From contig CAMBUI010000004.1 of the NCBI GenBank assembly GCA_945870915.1, forward strand, positions 1 through 36,127: a DNA stretch of 36,127 nucleotides. The letters are read 5' to 3'. The position numbers and the translations under genes were made by a program. The notes beneath the pieces are model-generated. The model made no database searches and had not been told where the DNA came from. It worked only from the letters and a program-made list of their open reading frames with translations. Position 1 is the first letter of the stretch; the number at the start of each line of letters is the position of its first letter. Positions 9,124-19,900 of this stretch are shown here, piece after piece. Source of the stretch: Candidatus Kuenenia stuttgartensis. GTDB taxonomy: Bacteria > Planctomycetota > Phycisphaerae > Phycisphaerales > SM1A02.

Positions 9124-10464
9124 ATGACTCCCGCGACCGCCGCTCCCGCCGCCTCCGCCCGATCGATGCCCGCCGGTTTCCCCTCCGACATCCCGCTCGA
9201 CGCGATGTCGGCGCAGCTGCTCTCCATGCTCGAGCGCTACGACCCGGCCGCCGCGCGCCTGTTCGCGCAGGAGGCCGAGCGCCAGGCGACCACGCTCGAG
9301 CTCATCGCCAGCGAGAACCATGTCTCGACCGAGGTCATGCACTCGGTCGGCTCGTGGCTCACCAACAAGTACGCCGAGGGCTATCCCGGCAAGCGCTACT
9401 ACGGTGGCTGCGAGTTCCACGATGGCATCGAGGACCTCGCCCGCGACCGCGCCAAGCAGCTCTTCGGCTGCAGGTTCGCCAATGTCCAGCCGCACTGCGG
9501 CGCCAACGCGAACACGGCGACCTTCATGGCGATGTGCGAGCCGGGCGACACCATCCTCTCGCTCCCGATCAAGTCGGGCGGCCACCTCTCGCACGGCCTC
9601 AAGGTGAACTTCTCCGGCACCTTCTACAAGATCGCCGAGTACGACCTCGACGCCGCGACCGAGCTCCTCGACTACGACGCGATTCACCGCATCGCCCGCG
9701 AGTGCAAGCCGAAGATGATCATCTGCGGCTACTCGGCGTATCCGCGCACGATCGACTTCGCGCGCTTCCGTGCGATCGCCGACGAGGTTGGCGCGGTGCT
9801 CATGGCCGACATCGCCCACATCGCGGGCCTGGTGGCGACGGGCGTGCATCCGTCGCCGTTCCCGCACGCGCACGTGGTCACGACGACCACGCACAAGACG
9901 CTGCGCGGCCCGCGCGGAGGCCTGATCCTCACCAACGACGAGGAGATCGCCAAGAAGATCGACCGCAAGGTCTTCCCGGGCACGCAGGGCGGTCCGCTCA
10001 TGCATGTGATCGGCGCGAAGGCGATCGCCTTCGGCGAGGCGCTCAAGCCCGAGTTCACGACCTACTGCCAGCAGGTCGTGAAGAACGCGCAGGCGCTCGC
10101 CTCCGGTCTCGTCACGCGCGGCTACCGCCTGTGCTCGGGCGGCACCGACAACCACCTGATGCTCGTCGATCTCCGCGCGCGCTCGGCCGACCTGACCGGC
10201 GCCGACGCCGAGAAGTGGCTCGAGAAGGCCGGCATCATCGTCAACAAGAACGGCATTCCCAACGACCCGCGCCCGCCGATGGTCACCAGCGGCCTGCGCC
10301 TCGGGACGCCCGCGCTCACCACGCGCGGCCTCAAGGAGGCCGAGATGGAGCAGGTCGCCGCCTGGATCGACCGCGTGCTCGGCTCGTCGGGCGATGCGGC
10401 GGTGATCGCCGCGGTGCGCGGCGAGATCCGCGCGTTCTGCGGCCGTTTCCCGCTCTTCCACTGA
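9124..10464 (+). CDS. glyA: Serine hydroxymethyltransferase
   Basis: [32 protein letters not shown] motif [18 protein letters not shown]. Start is the in-frame ATG after the repeat array. Confidence 0.95.
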   Translation: MTPATAAPAASARSMPAGFPSDIPLDAMSAQLLSMLERYDPAAARLFAQEAERQATTLELIASENHVSTEVMHSVGSWLTNKYAEGYPGKRYYGGCEFHDGIEDLARDRAKQLFGCRFANVQPHCGANANTATFMAMCEPGDTILSLPIKSGGHLSHGLKVNFSGTFYKIAEYDLDAATELLDYDAIHRIARECKPKMIICGYSAYPRTIDFARFRAIADEVGAVLMADIAHIAGLVATGVHPSPFPHAHVVTTTTHKTLRGPRGGLILTNDEEIAKKIDRKVFPGTQGGPLMHVIGAKAIAFGEALKPEFTTYCQQVVKNAQALASGLVTRGYRLCSGGTDNHLMLVDLRARSADLTGADAEKWLEKAGIIVNKNGIPNDPRPPMVTSGLRLGTPALTTRGLKEAEMEQVAAWIDRVLGSSGDAAVIAAVRGEIRAFCGRFPLFH

Positions 10465-10468
10465 CGCG

Positions 10469-11602
10469 ATGGGCGCCCGAGCCGGTGCGGTTCCCGAGGA
10501 GTGGCGGGCGCTCTTCGAGGGGCGCAATGTCGTGTTCGCCGAGCTTCCGCCGGCGCCGCCGCGCGCGGTCAGCCGGGTGTCGAAGTGGTTCCTGCGCGGA
10601 TTGGCGCTGATCGTGTCCTTCGGAGCGGCGGTCGGCGCGAGCATGTGGATCGCAGCCGCCAGCGGCCGGTGGTGGATCGGCCTGATCGTGTTCGTCATCA
10701 TCGGCTGGGTCGCGACGCTGCTCGCGGTCGGCATCGTCGGCGCGGTCAAGGTCGAGCGCGAGGCCGAGGCGCGCCGCCGCGCGCGGGCGCTCGAGGACCC
10801 GATCGGACGGCTGCTCCCGAACCGCGGCATGCGCCGCAGGCAGTTCCTCGATCCCGCGACCTACGCCGGGCTCCTGGCGCTCGAACAGCGTCCGGTGCTG
10901 GTGTTCGACAAGGCGCTGCTCGAGGTCATCCAGCTCGACAGGATGGTCCGGTCGCTCGCCCCGCGCGGGCGCCTGCCCGAGCCGGAGATCCTCGCGACCT
11001 CGTCGGTGCCCGCGGGTACCTCGGTCTTCGGCCTGATGCTCATCTTCCAGTCGACCTCGTCGTGGGTGCAGCTGCTCGGGGCGCTCCGGAGCGGCGCGCC
11101 GCTGCACTGGTCGCTCTGGTACAGCGTGCCGATGGTCGCGGTCGGCCTGTACCTGATCGTGCGCGATCCGTGGCTCCGCCGGAAGCTCAACCTGCCGCGC
11201 CTGTTCGGCGCCGACGCGGTGATCGGCGCAGGCTGGATTCGCGACGGCAAGGGCGAGGTCTGGACCGTCGACGACGCGATGCTGCTGGTCACGCTCGCCG
11301 GCGGCGGAATGGAGATCCGCCTGCTCAAGCCGGGGAACGTGCGGTCGTTCTACCTGCCCATGATGCTCGGCAAGCCCGGCACCGGGCGCACGAAGGCGCC
11401 GCGGGGCATCACCGGGCTCGGGCTCCGCCGGCGCGCGAAGGGTCTCGCCGTCGACGCGGCGAAGGGAGCCGCGCAGTCGGTCGGCGTCGAGACGGGCGGG
11501 GATGCGGAGACCGACATGCCGGGGCCGGACGATCCCTTGCGCCTCCTGCTCTCGAGCTGGACCTATCCCGAGCCGCGCACCGATCTTGCGATGCGCGAGT
11601 GA
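10469..11602 (+). CDS. Hypothetical membrane protein
   Basis: 377 aa ORF 4 nt after the glyA stop; several hydrophobic segments (LALIVSFGAAVGASMWIAAA; WWIGLIVFVIIGWVATLLAVGIVGAV; WYSVPMVAVGLYLIV). Confidence 0.75.
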   Translation: MGARAGAVPEEWRALFEGRNVVFAELPPAPPRAVSRVSKWFLRGLALIVSFGAAVGASMWIAAASGRWWIGLIVFVIIGWVATLLAVGIVGAVKVEREAEARRRARALEDPIGRLLPNRGMRRRQFLDPATYAGLLALEQRPVLVFDKALLEVIQLDRMVRSLAPRGRLPEPEILATSSVPAGTSVFGLMLIFQSTSSWVQLLGALRSGAPLHWSLWYSVPMVAVGLYLIVRDPWLRRKLNLPRLFGADAVIGAGWIRDGKGEVWTVDDAMLLVTLAGGGMEIRLLKPGNVRSFYLPMMLGKPGTGRTKAPRGITGLGLRRRAKGLAVDAAKGAAQSVGVETGGDAETDMPGPDDPLRLLLSSWTYPEPRTDLAMRE

Positions 11603-11681
11603 CGCGCGTCGCCCGCGCGGGCGGCCGGCGGCGCGGCGACGGTTGTGCCTGTCCGCCCCGGTGCGCCGATAGGACTGCTCC

Positions 11682-12203
11682 ATGCACCAGCCCTCGCAGC
11701 CGTCGCTTCCCCATACGCAGGGCCTCGCCGATTCGGCCATCGACGCAGCGTGGGCCGTCATGCCGCCGGACATGGAGATCGAGACCGCGCGGCTGCTGCC
11801 CGTCGTGGTCGGCGCGCACCTCCGCAGCGAGATCGCCGACCGCCCGCTGGCAAACCGCCTCGTGGCCGCGATCCGCCAGTGGCAGCGGCAGGCGATCCCC
11901 GACGAGGACGACCGCCTGATCCCGATGGTCATGACCGACCTCTGGTACCTGAACGACAAGGAGCTGCTGCTCCAGCCCGCGATCGCCATCGGCGAGCCGG
12001 GCGCCAACGCCGCGAGCGCCTACTACGGGACGCGGCTGCCGAAGGCGTATGTGGTCGACGGCCAGCTGCAGGTGCTCGCCGACCTCGAGTTCCTCGAGCC
12101 GAGCGTGACGCTGTGGGGCGTCGACGCCCACGCCACGCGCACCGCGCTCGACTGGTTCATCAACCGGCACCTCGGGCGGTTCCTCGAGTCGATCCACGGC
12201 TAG
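11682..12203 (+). CDS. Hypothetical protein
   Basis: 173 aa ORF with non-arbitrary composition (DDRLIPMVMTDLWYLNDKELLLQPAIAIG); family not recognised. Confidence 0.65.
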   Translation: MHQPSQPSLPHTQGLADSAIDAAWAVMPPDMEIETARLLPVVVGAHLRSEIADRPLANRLVAAIRQWQRQAIPDEDDRLIPMVMTDLWYLNDKELLLQPAIAIGEPGANAASAYYGTRLPKAYVVDGQLQVLADLEFLEPSVTLWGVDAHATRTALDWFINRHLGRFLESIHG

Positions 12204-12217
12204 CGCGCGGAGCCGGT

Positions 12218-13150
12218 TCAGAGTGAGGACGCGAAGCGGCCCGCCGCCGTCGATTCCGCGATTCCGGCGATGTTCATGACGCGGAACGCCTGCCCGAGCA
12301 GCGCCGCGATCAGCTCCTCGCGCACGCCGCCGTCGCGCGCGCGAGGCACGAGGAAGTCGCGGTACCGCGCGTCGGCCCCGGCCGGATCGCGCTTCGCGAG
12401 CTCCACGACCTCGGCGAGCAGGGGCAGCTCGTCGTTCATCCGCGCGACGAACGCATCGATGTGCGGCCCGAGCGCGCGCTCGCCGCCGTGCGTGAGCACC
12501 GCGCGGATGCCGCGCGGCAGCGCGCGCAGCCGTGCGACCGACTCGCGCCATGCGGGGATGTCGATGTCCGAGGGCGGCACGGGAACCGAGATGTAGTCCG
12601 ATGCCGGCGAGATCATCCCGAGCACGTCGCCCGTGAACACCAGCTCCGCCGCGCGGCCGGCGGCGCCGGCGACCCACGCATGGTGGTGCCGCGCATGTCC
12701 CGGCGTCTCGATCGCCTCGAGTCGCAGGCCCGCGACGTCGACCGTGCCGCCGTGCCCGACCGCGTGCAGCATGTCCGCGGCGATCGGGAGCGGATCGCCG
12801 TAGAAGCGGTCGTAGCGGGGGCCATGCACGGCGCGCGAGCCCGCGATCAGCCGTGCAGGCTCGGCGAGATGCCGCACGCCGCGCGGATGCGCGAACACCG
12901 GCACGCCCTCGCGCGCGAAGTGTCCGGCGGTGCCCGCGTGGTCGAGATGGATGTGCGTGACGAACAGCGCCTTCAGGTCGCGCGGCGCGAGCCCGATCGC
13001 CGCCAGCTGCGCGCGAAGGCCCTCGAACGCGACCGCGCAGCCGCACTCGACGAGCACCGCGCCCTCCGGGCCGCGCACGGCGAAGGCCATCGCGGTGCCC
13101 GGGATTCCCAGGTACATCGTGTCGAGGGGCGTGATGTCGATCGGCGGCAC
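12218..13150 (-). CDS. MBL fold metallo-hydrolase
   Basis: Metal-binding THIHLDHAG, ETPGHARHHHAW, FTGDVLG, LTHGG; probable GTG start. Confidence 0.9.
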   Translation of the reverse strand: MPPIDITPLDTMYLGIPGTAMAFAVRGPEGAVLVECGCAVAFEGLRAQLAAIGLAPRDLKALFVTHIHLDHAGTAGHFAREGVPVFAHPRGVRHLAEPARLIAGSRAVHGPRYDRFYGDPLPIAADMLHAVGHGGTVDVAGLRLEAIETPGHARHHHAWVAGAAGRAAELVFTGDVLGMISPASDYISVPVPPSDIDIPAWRESVARLRALPRGIRAVLTHGGERALGPHIDAFVARMNDELPLLAEVVELAKRDPAGADARYRDFLVPRARDGGVREELIAALLGQAFRVMNIAGIAESTAAGRFASSL

Positions 13151-13197
13151 GGCGCGGAGCGTACCGCGGCGGGCGCCGTTCGCGCGCCGGCGGAAAT

Positions 13198-13247
13198 CAA
13201 CCGTTGGCTTTACTTGACGAAAGACAACAGTTGTCTATCCTGAGGCG
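13198..13247 (+). promoter_or_regulatory. Promoter with embedded palindromic operator of the winged-helix regulator gene
   Basis: -35 TTGACG (13214-13219), 16-bp spacer, -10 TATCCT (13236-13241); agacaac-a-gttgtct (13222-13236) fills the spacer; second CAAC-c-GTTG at 13198-13206; ATG at 13248. Confidence 0.7.
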
Positions 13248-13970
13248 ATGCCCCGTCCCGCCATCCACCATGTCGCGCAGCCGAAGCACTGGACGGTCCT
13301 CGTCGCCCCCGTGCGCCTCGAGATCGTCGAGGCGATGCGCATGATCGCGCCCTGCTCGATCGCCGAGATCGCCGCCGCGCTCGACCGGCCGGCCGACACG
13401 CTCTACCGCCACATCGACAAGCTCAGGCGCGCGGGGTTCGTCGTCGAGGCCGGCGTCCGCCGCAGCGGACGGCGCTTCGAGCAGGTGTACGACCTCGTGG
13501 CCGACGATTTCCGCGTCGGCTTCAAGGAGGTCGCGGGCCGCACCGCGAACAAGGCCTACAACGACACCATGCAGTCGATCCTCAAGATCGCGAGCCGCAC
13601 CGCGCGCGATTCGGCGGCGGCGAGCGAGCTCGTGGGCATGGGCGACGAGCGCAACATCATCGGCAAGATCGAGCATGCGTGGCTCACGCAGGAGGAGTTC
13701 CTCGAGCTGCGCGAGATGATGATGCGGGTGAAGCTCTACATGGACGCGCGCAAGGCCCGCCGCGAGGGTCGGCTCTACCTCGCGGCCGTGATCGCGATGC
13801 CGGTCACGCGCAAGCGCGGAGCGAAGCGCAACGGCGTGGACGCGAAGTCCGGCCCGAAGTCCACTCCGAAGTCCGCTCCGAAGTCAGATCCCAAGCCCGC
13901 CGCGAGATCCGCCCCGGGTCCCGACGCCGCAACCGCCAGGAAACCTAGGAGAAAGGCAGGTACGAAGTGA
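13248..13970 (+). CDS. Winged-helix (ArsR-like) transcriptional regulator with basic SxPK-rich C-terminal tail
   Basis: APVRLEIVEAMRMIAPCSIAEIAAALDRPADTLYRHIDKLRRAGFVVEAG; tail KSGPKSTPKSAPKSDPKPAARSAPG. Confidence 0.85.
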   Translation: MPRPAIHHVAQPKHWTVLVAPVRLEIVEAMRMIAPCSIAEIAAALDRPADTLYRHIDKLRRAGFVVEAGVRRSGRRFEQVYDLVADDFRVGFKEVAGRTANKAYNDTMQSILKIASRTARDSAAASELVGMGDERNIIGKIEHAWLTQEEFLELREMMMRVKLYMDARKARREGRLYLAAVIAMPVTRKRGAKRNGVDAKSGPKSTPKSAPKSDPKPAARSAPGPDAATARKPRRKAGTK

Positions 13971-15055
13971 AGGCCCTGATCGCAGCAGCTGTCCTCGGCA
14001 TGGCCGCAGCCGGCGCGTCGCAGGACGCGCTGCCGCAGTGGAGGAAACTCGCGAGCGAGCCCTACAAGGGAAAGCAGGACGACATCTCCTTCGTCACGCC
14101 CGAACTCGGCATCTACGGCAACGGCGCAGGCAAGATCTTCAGGACCACCGACGGCGGCGCGTCGTGGGAGCAGGTCTTCGCCAAGCCCGGGACCTTCGTG
14201 CGCTGCCTCGCGTTCGTGACCGACAAGGTCGCGGTCATGGGCAACATCGGCCCCGGGTACTTCCCCGGCGTGACCGACGCGACGCCGCTCTACCGCACCG
14301 AGGACGGCGGCACGACCTGGAACCCGGTCGCATCGATCGAGGGCGCGCCGGTGGTCGGCCTCTGCGCGTTCGATGTCGTCCAGGTTCCGTTCATCAACGC
14401 GGGCAACCTCGACCATCGGCCGCGCATCGTGGGTGTCGGCCGCGTCGGCGGGCCCACGGCGTTCATCTGGTCCGACGACCTCGGCAAGACCTGGAAGCAG
14501 GGGAGGATTCCCGACCTCGGCGCCATGGCGTTCGATGTGAAGTTCCTCGATGATCGCCGGGGATTCCTCGCGTCGGCCACGCACGCCGATGTCGCGCAGT
14601 CGCACGCGCTCATCCTCGCCACCGAGGACGGCGGCACGACCTGGCGCGAGGTCTACCGGTCGACGCGCCCGTTCGAGACGACATGGAAGTTCAGCTTTCC
14701 AACGCAGGAGGTCGGCTACTGCACCGTGCAGTCCTACAACCCCGATCCATCGGCCTCCCAGCGGTTCGTGGCCAAGACGACCGACGGAGGCAGGACCTGG
14801 GTGGAGATCCCGCTGGTCGACGACCACAAGGTGCGCGAGTTCGGGATCGCGTTCGTCGATGCCGACCGCGGCTGGGTGGGCGCGATGCCGCGTGGATTCG
14901 GTACCACCGACGGCGGAAGGACCTGGACGCCGGCCGACTTCGGGAACGCGGTCAACAAGATCCGCCTCGTGCCGGCGAAGGACGGGGTCGTCGGCTACGC
15001 AATCGGCGTTGAAATCCACAAGCTGGTGTTGCCAAGCAGCGCGCCCGCAAAGTGA
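13967..15055 (+). CDS. Exported Asp-box/BNR repeat (Ycf48-like beta-propeller) protein
   Basis: GTGA overlap with the regulator; about six Asp-box motifs (TTDGGASWE, TEDGGTTWN, SDDLGKTWK, TEDGGTTWR, TTDGGRTWV, TTDGGRTWT); N-terminal signal-like segment. Confidence 0.85.
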   Translation: MKALIAAAVLGMAAAGASQDALPQWRKLASEPYKGKQDDISFVTPELGIYGNGAGKIFRTTDGGASWEQVFAKPGTFVRCLAFVTDKVAVMGNIGPGYFPGVTDATPLYRTEDGGTTWNPVASIEGAPVVGLCAFDVVQVPFINAGNLDHRPRIVGVGRVGGPTAFIWSDDLGKTWKQGRIPDLGAMAFDVKFLDDRRGFLASATHADVAQSHALILATEDGGTTWREVYRSTRPFETTWKFSFPTQEVGYCTVQSYNPDPSASQRFVAKTTDGGRTWVEIPLVDDHKVREFGIAFVDADRGWVGAMPRGFGTTDGGRTWTPADFGNAVNKIRLVPAKDGVVGYAIGVEIHKLVLPSSAPAK

Positions 15056-15077
15056 ACCCCCTCCGCGACCTGATCCC

Positions 15078-15986
15078 ATGAACACCATGAACACGCCGCA
15101 CCGCTCGATTCCGTCGATCTCGACCTTCCGCCGCGCCTCCCGGCGACTGGGCGTCCTGCTGCTGTCGGCCCTGCCCGGACTCGGGCTCGCCGGCTGCATG
15201 GCCGGCGCGTTCAAGGCTGAAACCACGCAGTCCTCGTCCGTCGCGGACGGCAAGTCGCTCTTCGTGAGCGCCGAGAACGGCCGCGTCGAGCTGATCAAGG
15301 ATCCGTCGTCGGCCGAGGTGCGCGTCGAGGCGAAGGTCCGGTGCTCGGGTGCGACGCAGGCCGAGGCCGACGGGCGCCTCGCCCAGTCGAGGCTCGTCGC
15401 CGTGCGCGACGAGGCGGGATGCGTGCGCGTGTCGGTCGAGTTTCCCGCGCGCAGCGGCGTCTCGTGGGGTTGGCCGGACGACTCCGCCAGCATCACGGTG
15501 CGTGCCGCCGACCTCTCGGGCATCGAGGTGGTGACCTCCAACGGAGCGATCGCCAGCGCCGGTTTCTCCGGCCAGGCCACGCTCGTCACCTCGAACGGCC
15601 GCATCTCGGTCGATGGCCACGACGGCCCCGTCACCGCGCGCTCGTCGAACGGCGCGATCGTGGTCTCGGGCGTGCGCTCGCTGTCGGCGCGGACCTCGAA
15701 CGGCCGCATCGAGGCGGCGCTCGCCGAGGGCGCGGCGGGCGACGTCGAGCTCGATTCGTCGAACGGCGCGGTGTCGCTCGTGCTTCCCGCCTCGTGGAGG
15801 GGCGTGGTGACCGCCGAGACGAGCAACGGCTCCATCGACCTGAAGGGCGGCAGCGTCCGCAAGCACGATGGGAGCAAGAGCATGACGGTCGGTGACGCCG
15901 CGGGCGCATCGGCCAAGGCCACGATCGAAACCAGCAACGGCCGCGTGCAGGTGCGCGTGGCCGGCGCGACCGACACCAGGAACTGA
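15078..15986 (+). CDS. DUF4097-like beta-helical lipoprotein
   Basis: Lipobox LGLAGC; seven SNG[ARS][IV] rungs. In-frame ATG at 15078. Confidence 0.8.
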   Translation: MNTMNTPHRSIPSISTFRRASRRLGVLLLSALPGLGLAGCMAGAFKAETTQSSSVADGKSLFVSAENGRVELIKDPSSAEVRVEAKVRCSGATQAEADGRLAQSRLVAVRDEAGCVRVSVEFPARSGVSWGWPDDSASITVRAADLSGIEVVTSNGAIASAGFSGQATLVTSNGRISVDGHDGPVTARSSNGAIVVSGVRSLSARTSNGRIEAALAEGAAGDVELDSSNGAVSLVLPASWRGVVTAETSNGSIDLKGGSVRKHDGSKSMTVGDAAGASAKATIETSNGRVQVRVAGATDTRN

Positions 15987-15996
15987 GCGAATCCGA

Positions 15997-16974
15997 ATGC
16001 AGCACGCACACCTCTCGCATGCCTGCCTCTCCATCAGGGGCCTCGTCAAGATCCATCCCGGCCCGGTCTGCGCGCTGCGCGGCGTCGACCTCGAGATCCC
16101 CGAGGGCATGTTCGGCCTGCTCGGACCGAACGGCGCCGGCAAGTCGACCTTCATGAACATCGTCGCGGGGCTGATCGAGCCGACCGCGGGCAAGGTGCTG
16201 CTCGACGGCACCGATGTCGTCGAGAACCCGCGCTTCATGCGCGAGCGGCTCGGCTACCTGCCGCAGGACTTCGGCTTCTATCCCGACCTCTCGGGCCGCG
16301 CGATGCTGGAGTTCCTGCTCAAGATGAAGGGCGTGACCGGGCCGAAGGGCCGCGGGGCGCTCGCCGACGAGCTCCTCGAGCGCGTGAACCTCACCGGCGC
16401 CGCCAAGCGCAAGGTCGGCGGCTACTCGGGCGGCATGCGCCAGCGCCTCGGGCTCGCGCAGGCGATCGCGGGCAATCCGCGCGTGCTGATCGTCGACGAA
16501 CCGACCGCGGGCCTCGATCCCGAGGAGCGCCAGCGCTTCTACCGCCTGCTCGCCGAGATGAGCGCGGGCCGCGTGGTGCTGCTCTCGACGCACATCGTCG
16601 ACGACGTGTCGACGCTCTGCCCGCGGCTCGCGGTGATCCGCTCGGGCGAGGTGGTGGCCGACACGACGCCGACCGCGGCGCGCAGGGCGGTCGACGGACT
16701 CGTGTTCGAGGGCTTCGTCGCCGACCCCGAGCTGCCCGCGTTCTCGAGGGAGCACCGCGTGATCAGCGCGGTGCTCAACGAGGGCCGCAACAACCGCGTG
16801 CGCGTGTTCTGCGCCAACGGCCGCAGCGCGCCCGCCGGATTCCAGCGCAGCCAGGGCACGCTCGAGGACGCGTACCTCGTGCTCATGCGCTGCCCGCCCG
16901 ACGAGGTGCCGCCCGCGCTGTCGCGCGCGGTGCCGTTGGGCGCGATGCCCGCCGCCATCGGGGGTGCGGCGTGA
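15997..16974 (+). CDS. ABC transporter ATP-binding protein
   Basis: Walker A GPNGAGKST, signature GYSGGMRQRLGLAQAIAG, Walker B VLIVDEPTAGLDPEE. Confidence 0.95.
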   Translation: MQHAHLSHACLSIRGLVKIHPGPVCALRGVDLEIPEGMFGLLGPNGAGKSTFMNIVAGLIEPTAGKVLLDGTDVVENPRFMRERLGYLPQDFGFYPDLSGRAMLEFLLKMKGVTGPKGRGALADELLERVNLTGAAKRKVGGYSGGMRQRLGLAQAIAGNPRVLIVDEPTAGLDPEERQRFYRLLAEMSAGRVVLLSTHIVDDVSTLCPRLAVIRSGEVVADTTPTAARRAVDGLVFEGFVADPELPAFSREHRVISAVLNEGRNNRVRVFCANGRSAPAGFQRSQGTLEDAYLVLMRCPPDEVPPALSRAVPLGAMPAAIGGAA

Positions 16975-19900
16975 TCGCGCGGTTCCTCGCGTTCCCGCTG
17001 CTCGACCTCAGGACCTGCTGGAAGCGCCCGCTCAACATCATCATGCTCGCGGTGTTCGGGTTGATGTCGTTCGGCTTCGTGATGGGTGGCGTGCAGGTGA
17101 GCACGGGCAGCGCCGACACGGGCGGCGCGAAGGTGTCGATCAACTCGGCGTTCAACCTGGCGTTCGCGGATGTGGCGCTGTTCGCGCTGATCCTGCCGTT
17201 CTTCATCGCGGTCGCGTGCGGCATGCCCGTGCTCGGCGACTTCGACCGCCGCATCAACCGGCTGGTCGCCGCGACGCCGATCTCGCATGTCGAGTACGCG
17301 TTCTCGCGCTTCCTCGGGGCGTTCGGCGTGCTCGCCGCGATCCTCGCGCTGTGGCTGCTGCTGCAGGTCGGCTTCTACGAGCTGATCCCGCTCGATCCCG
17401 CCGAGCGCGTGCGCGGAGACTTCAGCGCGTGGAACTACCTGTTCCCGATGCTGCTGTTCGGGCTGCCGCTGGGGCTGTTCGTCGGCGGCATCTCGATGTA
17501 CCTCGGCGTGCGCACGCGGCAGCCCGTGCTGGTGTTCGCGCTGCCGGTGGTGATCGTCGTGTCGGGCATCTTCCTGGTGTGGACCTTCAATCCCGAGTGG
17601 ATGCCGATGTGGGTGAACCGGCTGCTCCAGTGCGTCGATCCCACCGGGTTCCGCTGGTTCGCCCGCACCTTCATCAGCGAGGACCGCGGCGTCGCCTTCT
17701 ACAACACCGCGCCGCTCGCGCCCGACGCGCTGTTCGCCGCGAGCCGCGTGGCGCTGTGCGCGATCGGCCTCGGCGCCGTGTGGGCGACGGGCCGTCGCCT
17801 GGCGCGCACCGAGCACGACGACCTGCGCGTGGGCGAGGTCGAGCGGCTGCTCGCCGAGGCGGGCCGGCTGCACGCGGCGTCGGTGCTCGCCGACCACGCG
17901 GCGATCGCCGCGCGCGGCGGACCGCTTGCCTCGACGACGCGCGCGCCCGGCTTCGTGACCGCGACGGTCGACGTCCTCCGCTACGAGACGCGCGCGCTGC
18001 TGCGCTCGCCCGGCGTGTGGCTGTTCGGACCGCTGATCCTGATCCAGTCGTGGGCGGCGACCAGCTTCCGCCAGGGGCCGCTCGACACCGAGCTCCTCAT
18101 GACGACCGGCGCCGCGGCCGCGGGCGCGTTCGACACGCTCACGCTGCTGCTGTGCTTCCTGATCCTCTTCTACACCGTCGAGAGCCTCGTGCGCGAGGAG
18201 CGGTGCGGCCTGAGCGGGATCTTCCGCGCGTCGCCCGTGCCGACGGCCGCGGTGCTCGCGGGCAAGGTGCTCGCGAACGCGGCGATGGCGCTCTTCATCA
18301 TCGGCTGCGCCGCGCTCGCCATCGCGATGGTGCTGGGCAAGCAGATGTTCGACACGGGCATCGCCGTCGAGCTCGATGTGCCCGTCCTCTTCCTGATCCT
18401 CGGCGTGCTGCTTGCGCCGACGCTGATCGTGTGGGGCGCGTTCGTGTCGTTCCTGTACGCGGTGCTGCGCAACCGCTTCGTCGTGTACGGCGTCGCGCTC
18501 GGCGCGCTCGTCGGCACCGGCTTCGCCACCCAGTTCGGATACATGAACTGGGCGACCAAGTGGCACATGTGGAGCAGCATCCAGTGGAGCGAGCTCGACC
18601 GGCTCGCGTTCATGTGGCCGGCGATCGCGGTGAACCGCCTGCTCGTGCTCTCGCTCGCGGCGTTCTTCATCGTGGCCACGCTGTCGCTGTGGCCGCGGCG
18701 CCTGCCCGACCTGCGCGCGGTGGCCGACAGCATGAGGCCCGCGGCGTTCCTGCGCGCGTCGATCGTGCCCGTCGTGGCGGCGATTCCCGTGGTGGCGCTC
18801 GCGACCTACGCCGGGCTCTCGGTGCGCGGCGGATACGAGGGCGCGCCCGAGCAGGAGGCGCGGAAGGCCTACTGGAAGCGCAACTCGAAGACCTGGGAGG
18901 ATGTGCCCGTTCCCGCGCTCGACAAGGTCGACGGCGAGGTCAGGCTGTATCCCGAGTCGCGCTCGCTCGAGGTTTCGGCGACCTATGTGCTGCGCAATCC
19001 GCACCTCGCGCCGATGGCGGAGGTGCCGATCACGGTCGGCTCGCACTTCACCACCAGCGGCTGGACGGTCGATGGCGTCGCCACCGATCCCGAGAAGAAG
19101 GACCAGCCGCTGCCGTCGATCGAGAACCGCAGCGGACTGCATGTGATCACGCCCGCGCGCCCGCTCGCGCGCAACGGGACCGTCACCGTCACCTTCACGA
19201 TGAAGGGCGAGTTTCCCAAGGGTTGGTCGCGCTCGGGCGGCGGCACGAGCGAGTTCATCCTGCCGTCGGGCGTCGTGCTCACGAGCTTCAGCCCGAGCTT
19301 CCTGCCGGTGGTGGGCTTTGCGGAGGGCGTCGGAATCGACGGTGAGAACAGCCGCGACGCACGCGAGTATCCGGTCGATCACTGGAAGCGGCGCGTCGAT
19401 CCAGCGTTCGGCCCCGCGTGGGCGACGCAGGTTCGGCTCGCGGTCGAGGGACCCGAGGACTGGAAGCTCAATGTCGTCGGCGTCGAGAAGGAGTCGACGG
19501 TCGTCGACGGCCGGCGCCGCACCGTGTGGGAGACCGAGCACCCCGTGCGCTTCTTCAACATCGTCGGCGGACCGCTCGAGGAGAAGACCGGCGAGGCCGC
19601 GACCGTGTACTACTCCGCGCGCACGCCGCACAACGTCGACACGATGGTGAAGGCGCTGTCGGCCGCGCGCAGGAACTACGGCGCGTGGTTCGGACCGTAT
19701 CCGTGGGAGAACCTGCGCGTGACGCAGTTCCCCGGGCTCGCGGGCTATGCGCAGGGGTTCCCGGGCAACATCTCGTTCTCCGAGGGGATCGGCTACATGT
19801 CGCGTCCCGTCGCGAAGGGCGCCGACGGCTACCTCGAGCAGGAGGGCGCGCTCGACGTCGCCTTCTACATCGTGGCGCACGAGTCGGGCCACCAGTGGTG

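Noticed and set aside
8445-9227. 260-aa version of the Ogt protein and 479-aa version of GlyA
   Set aside because: Both extensions translate the 18-19-bp tandem array; shorter starts match expected protein boundaries.
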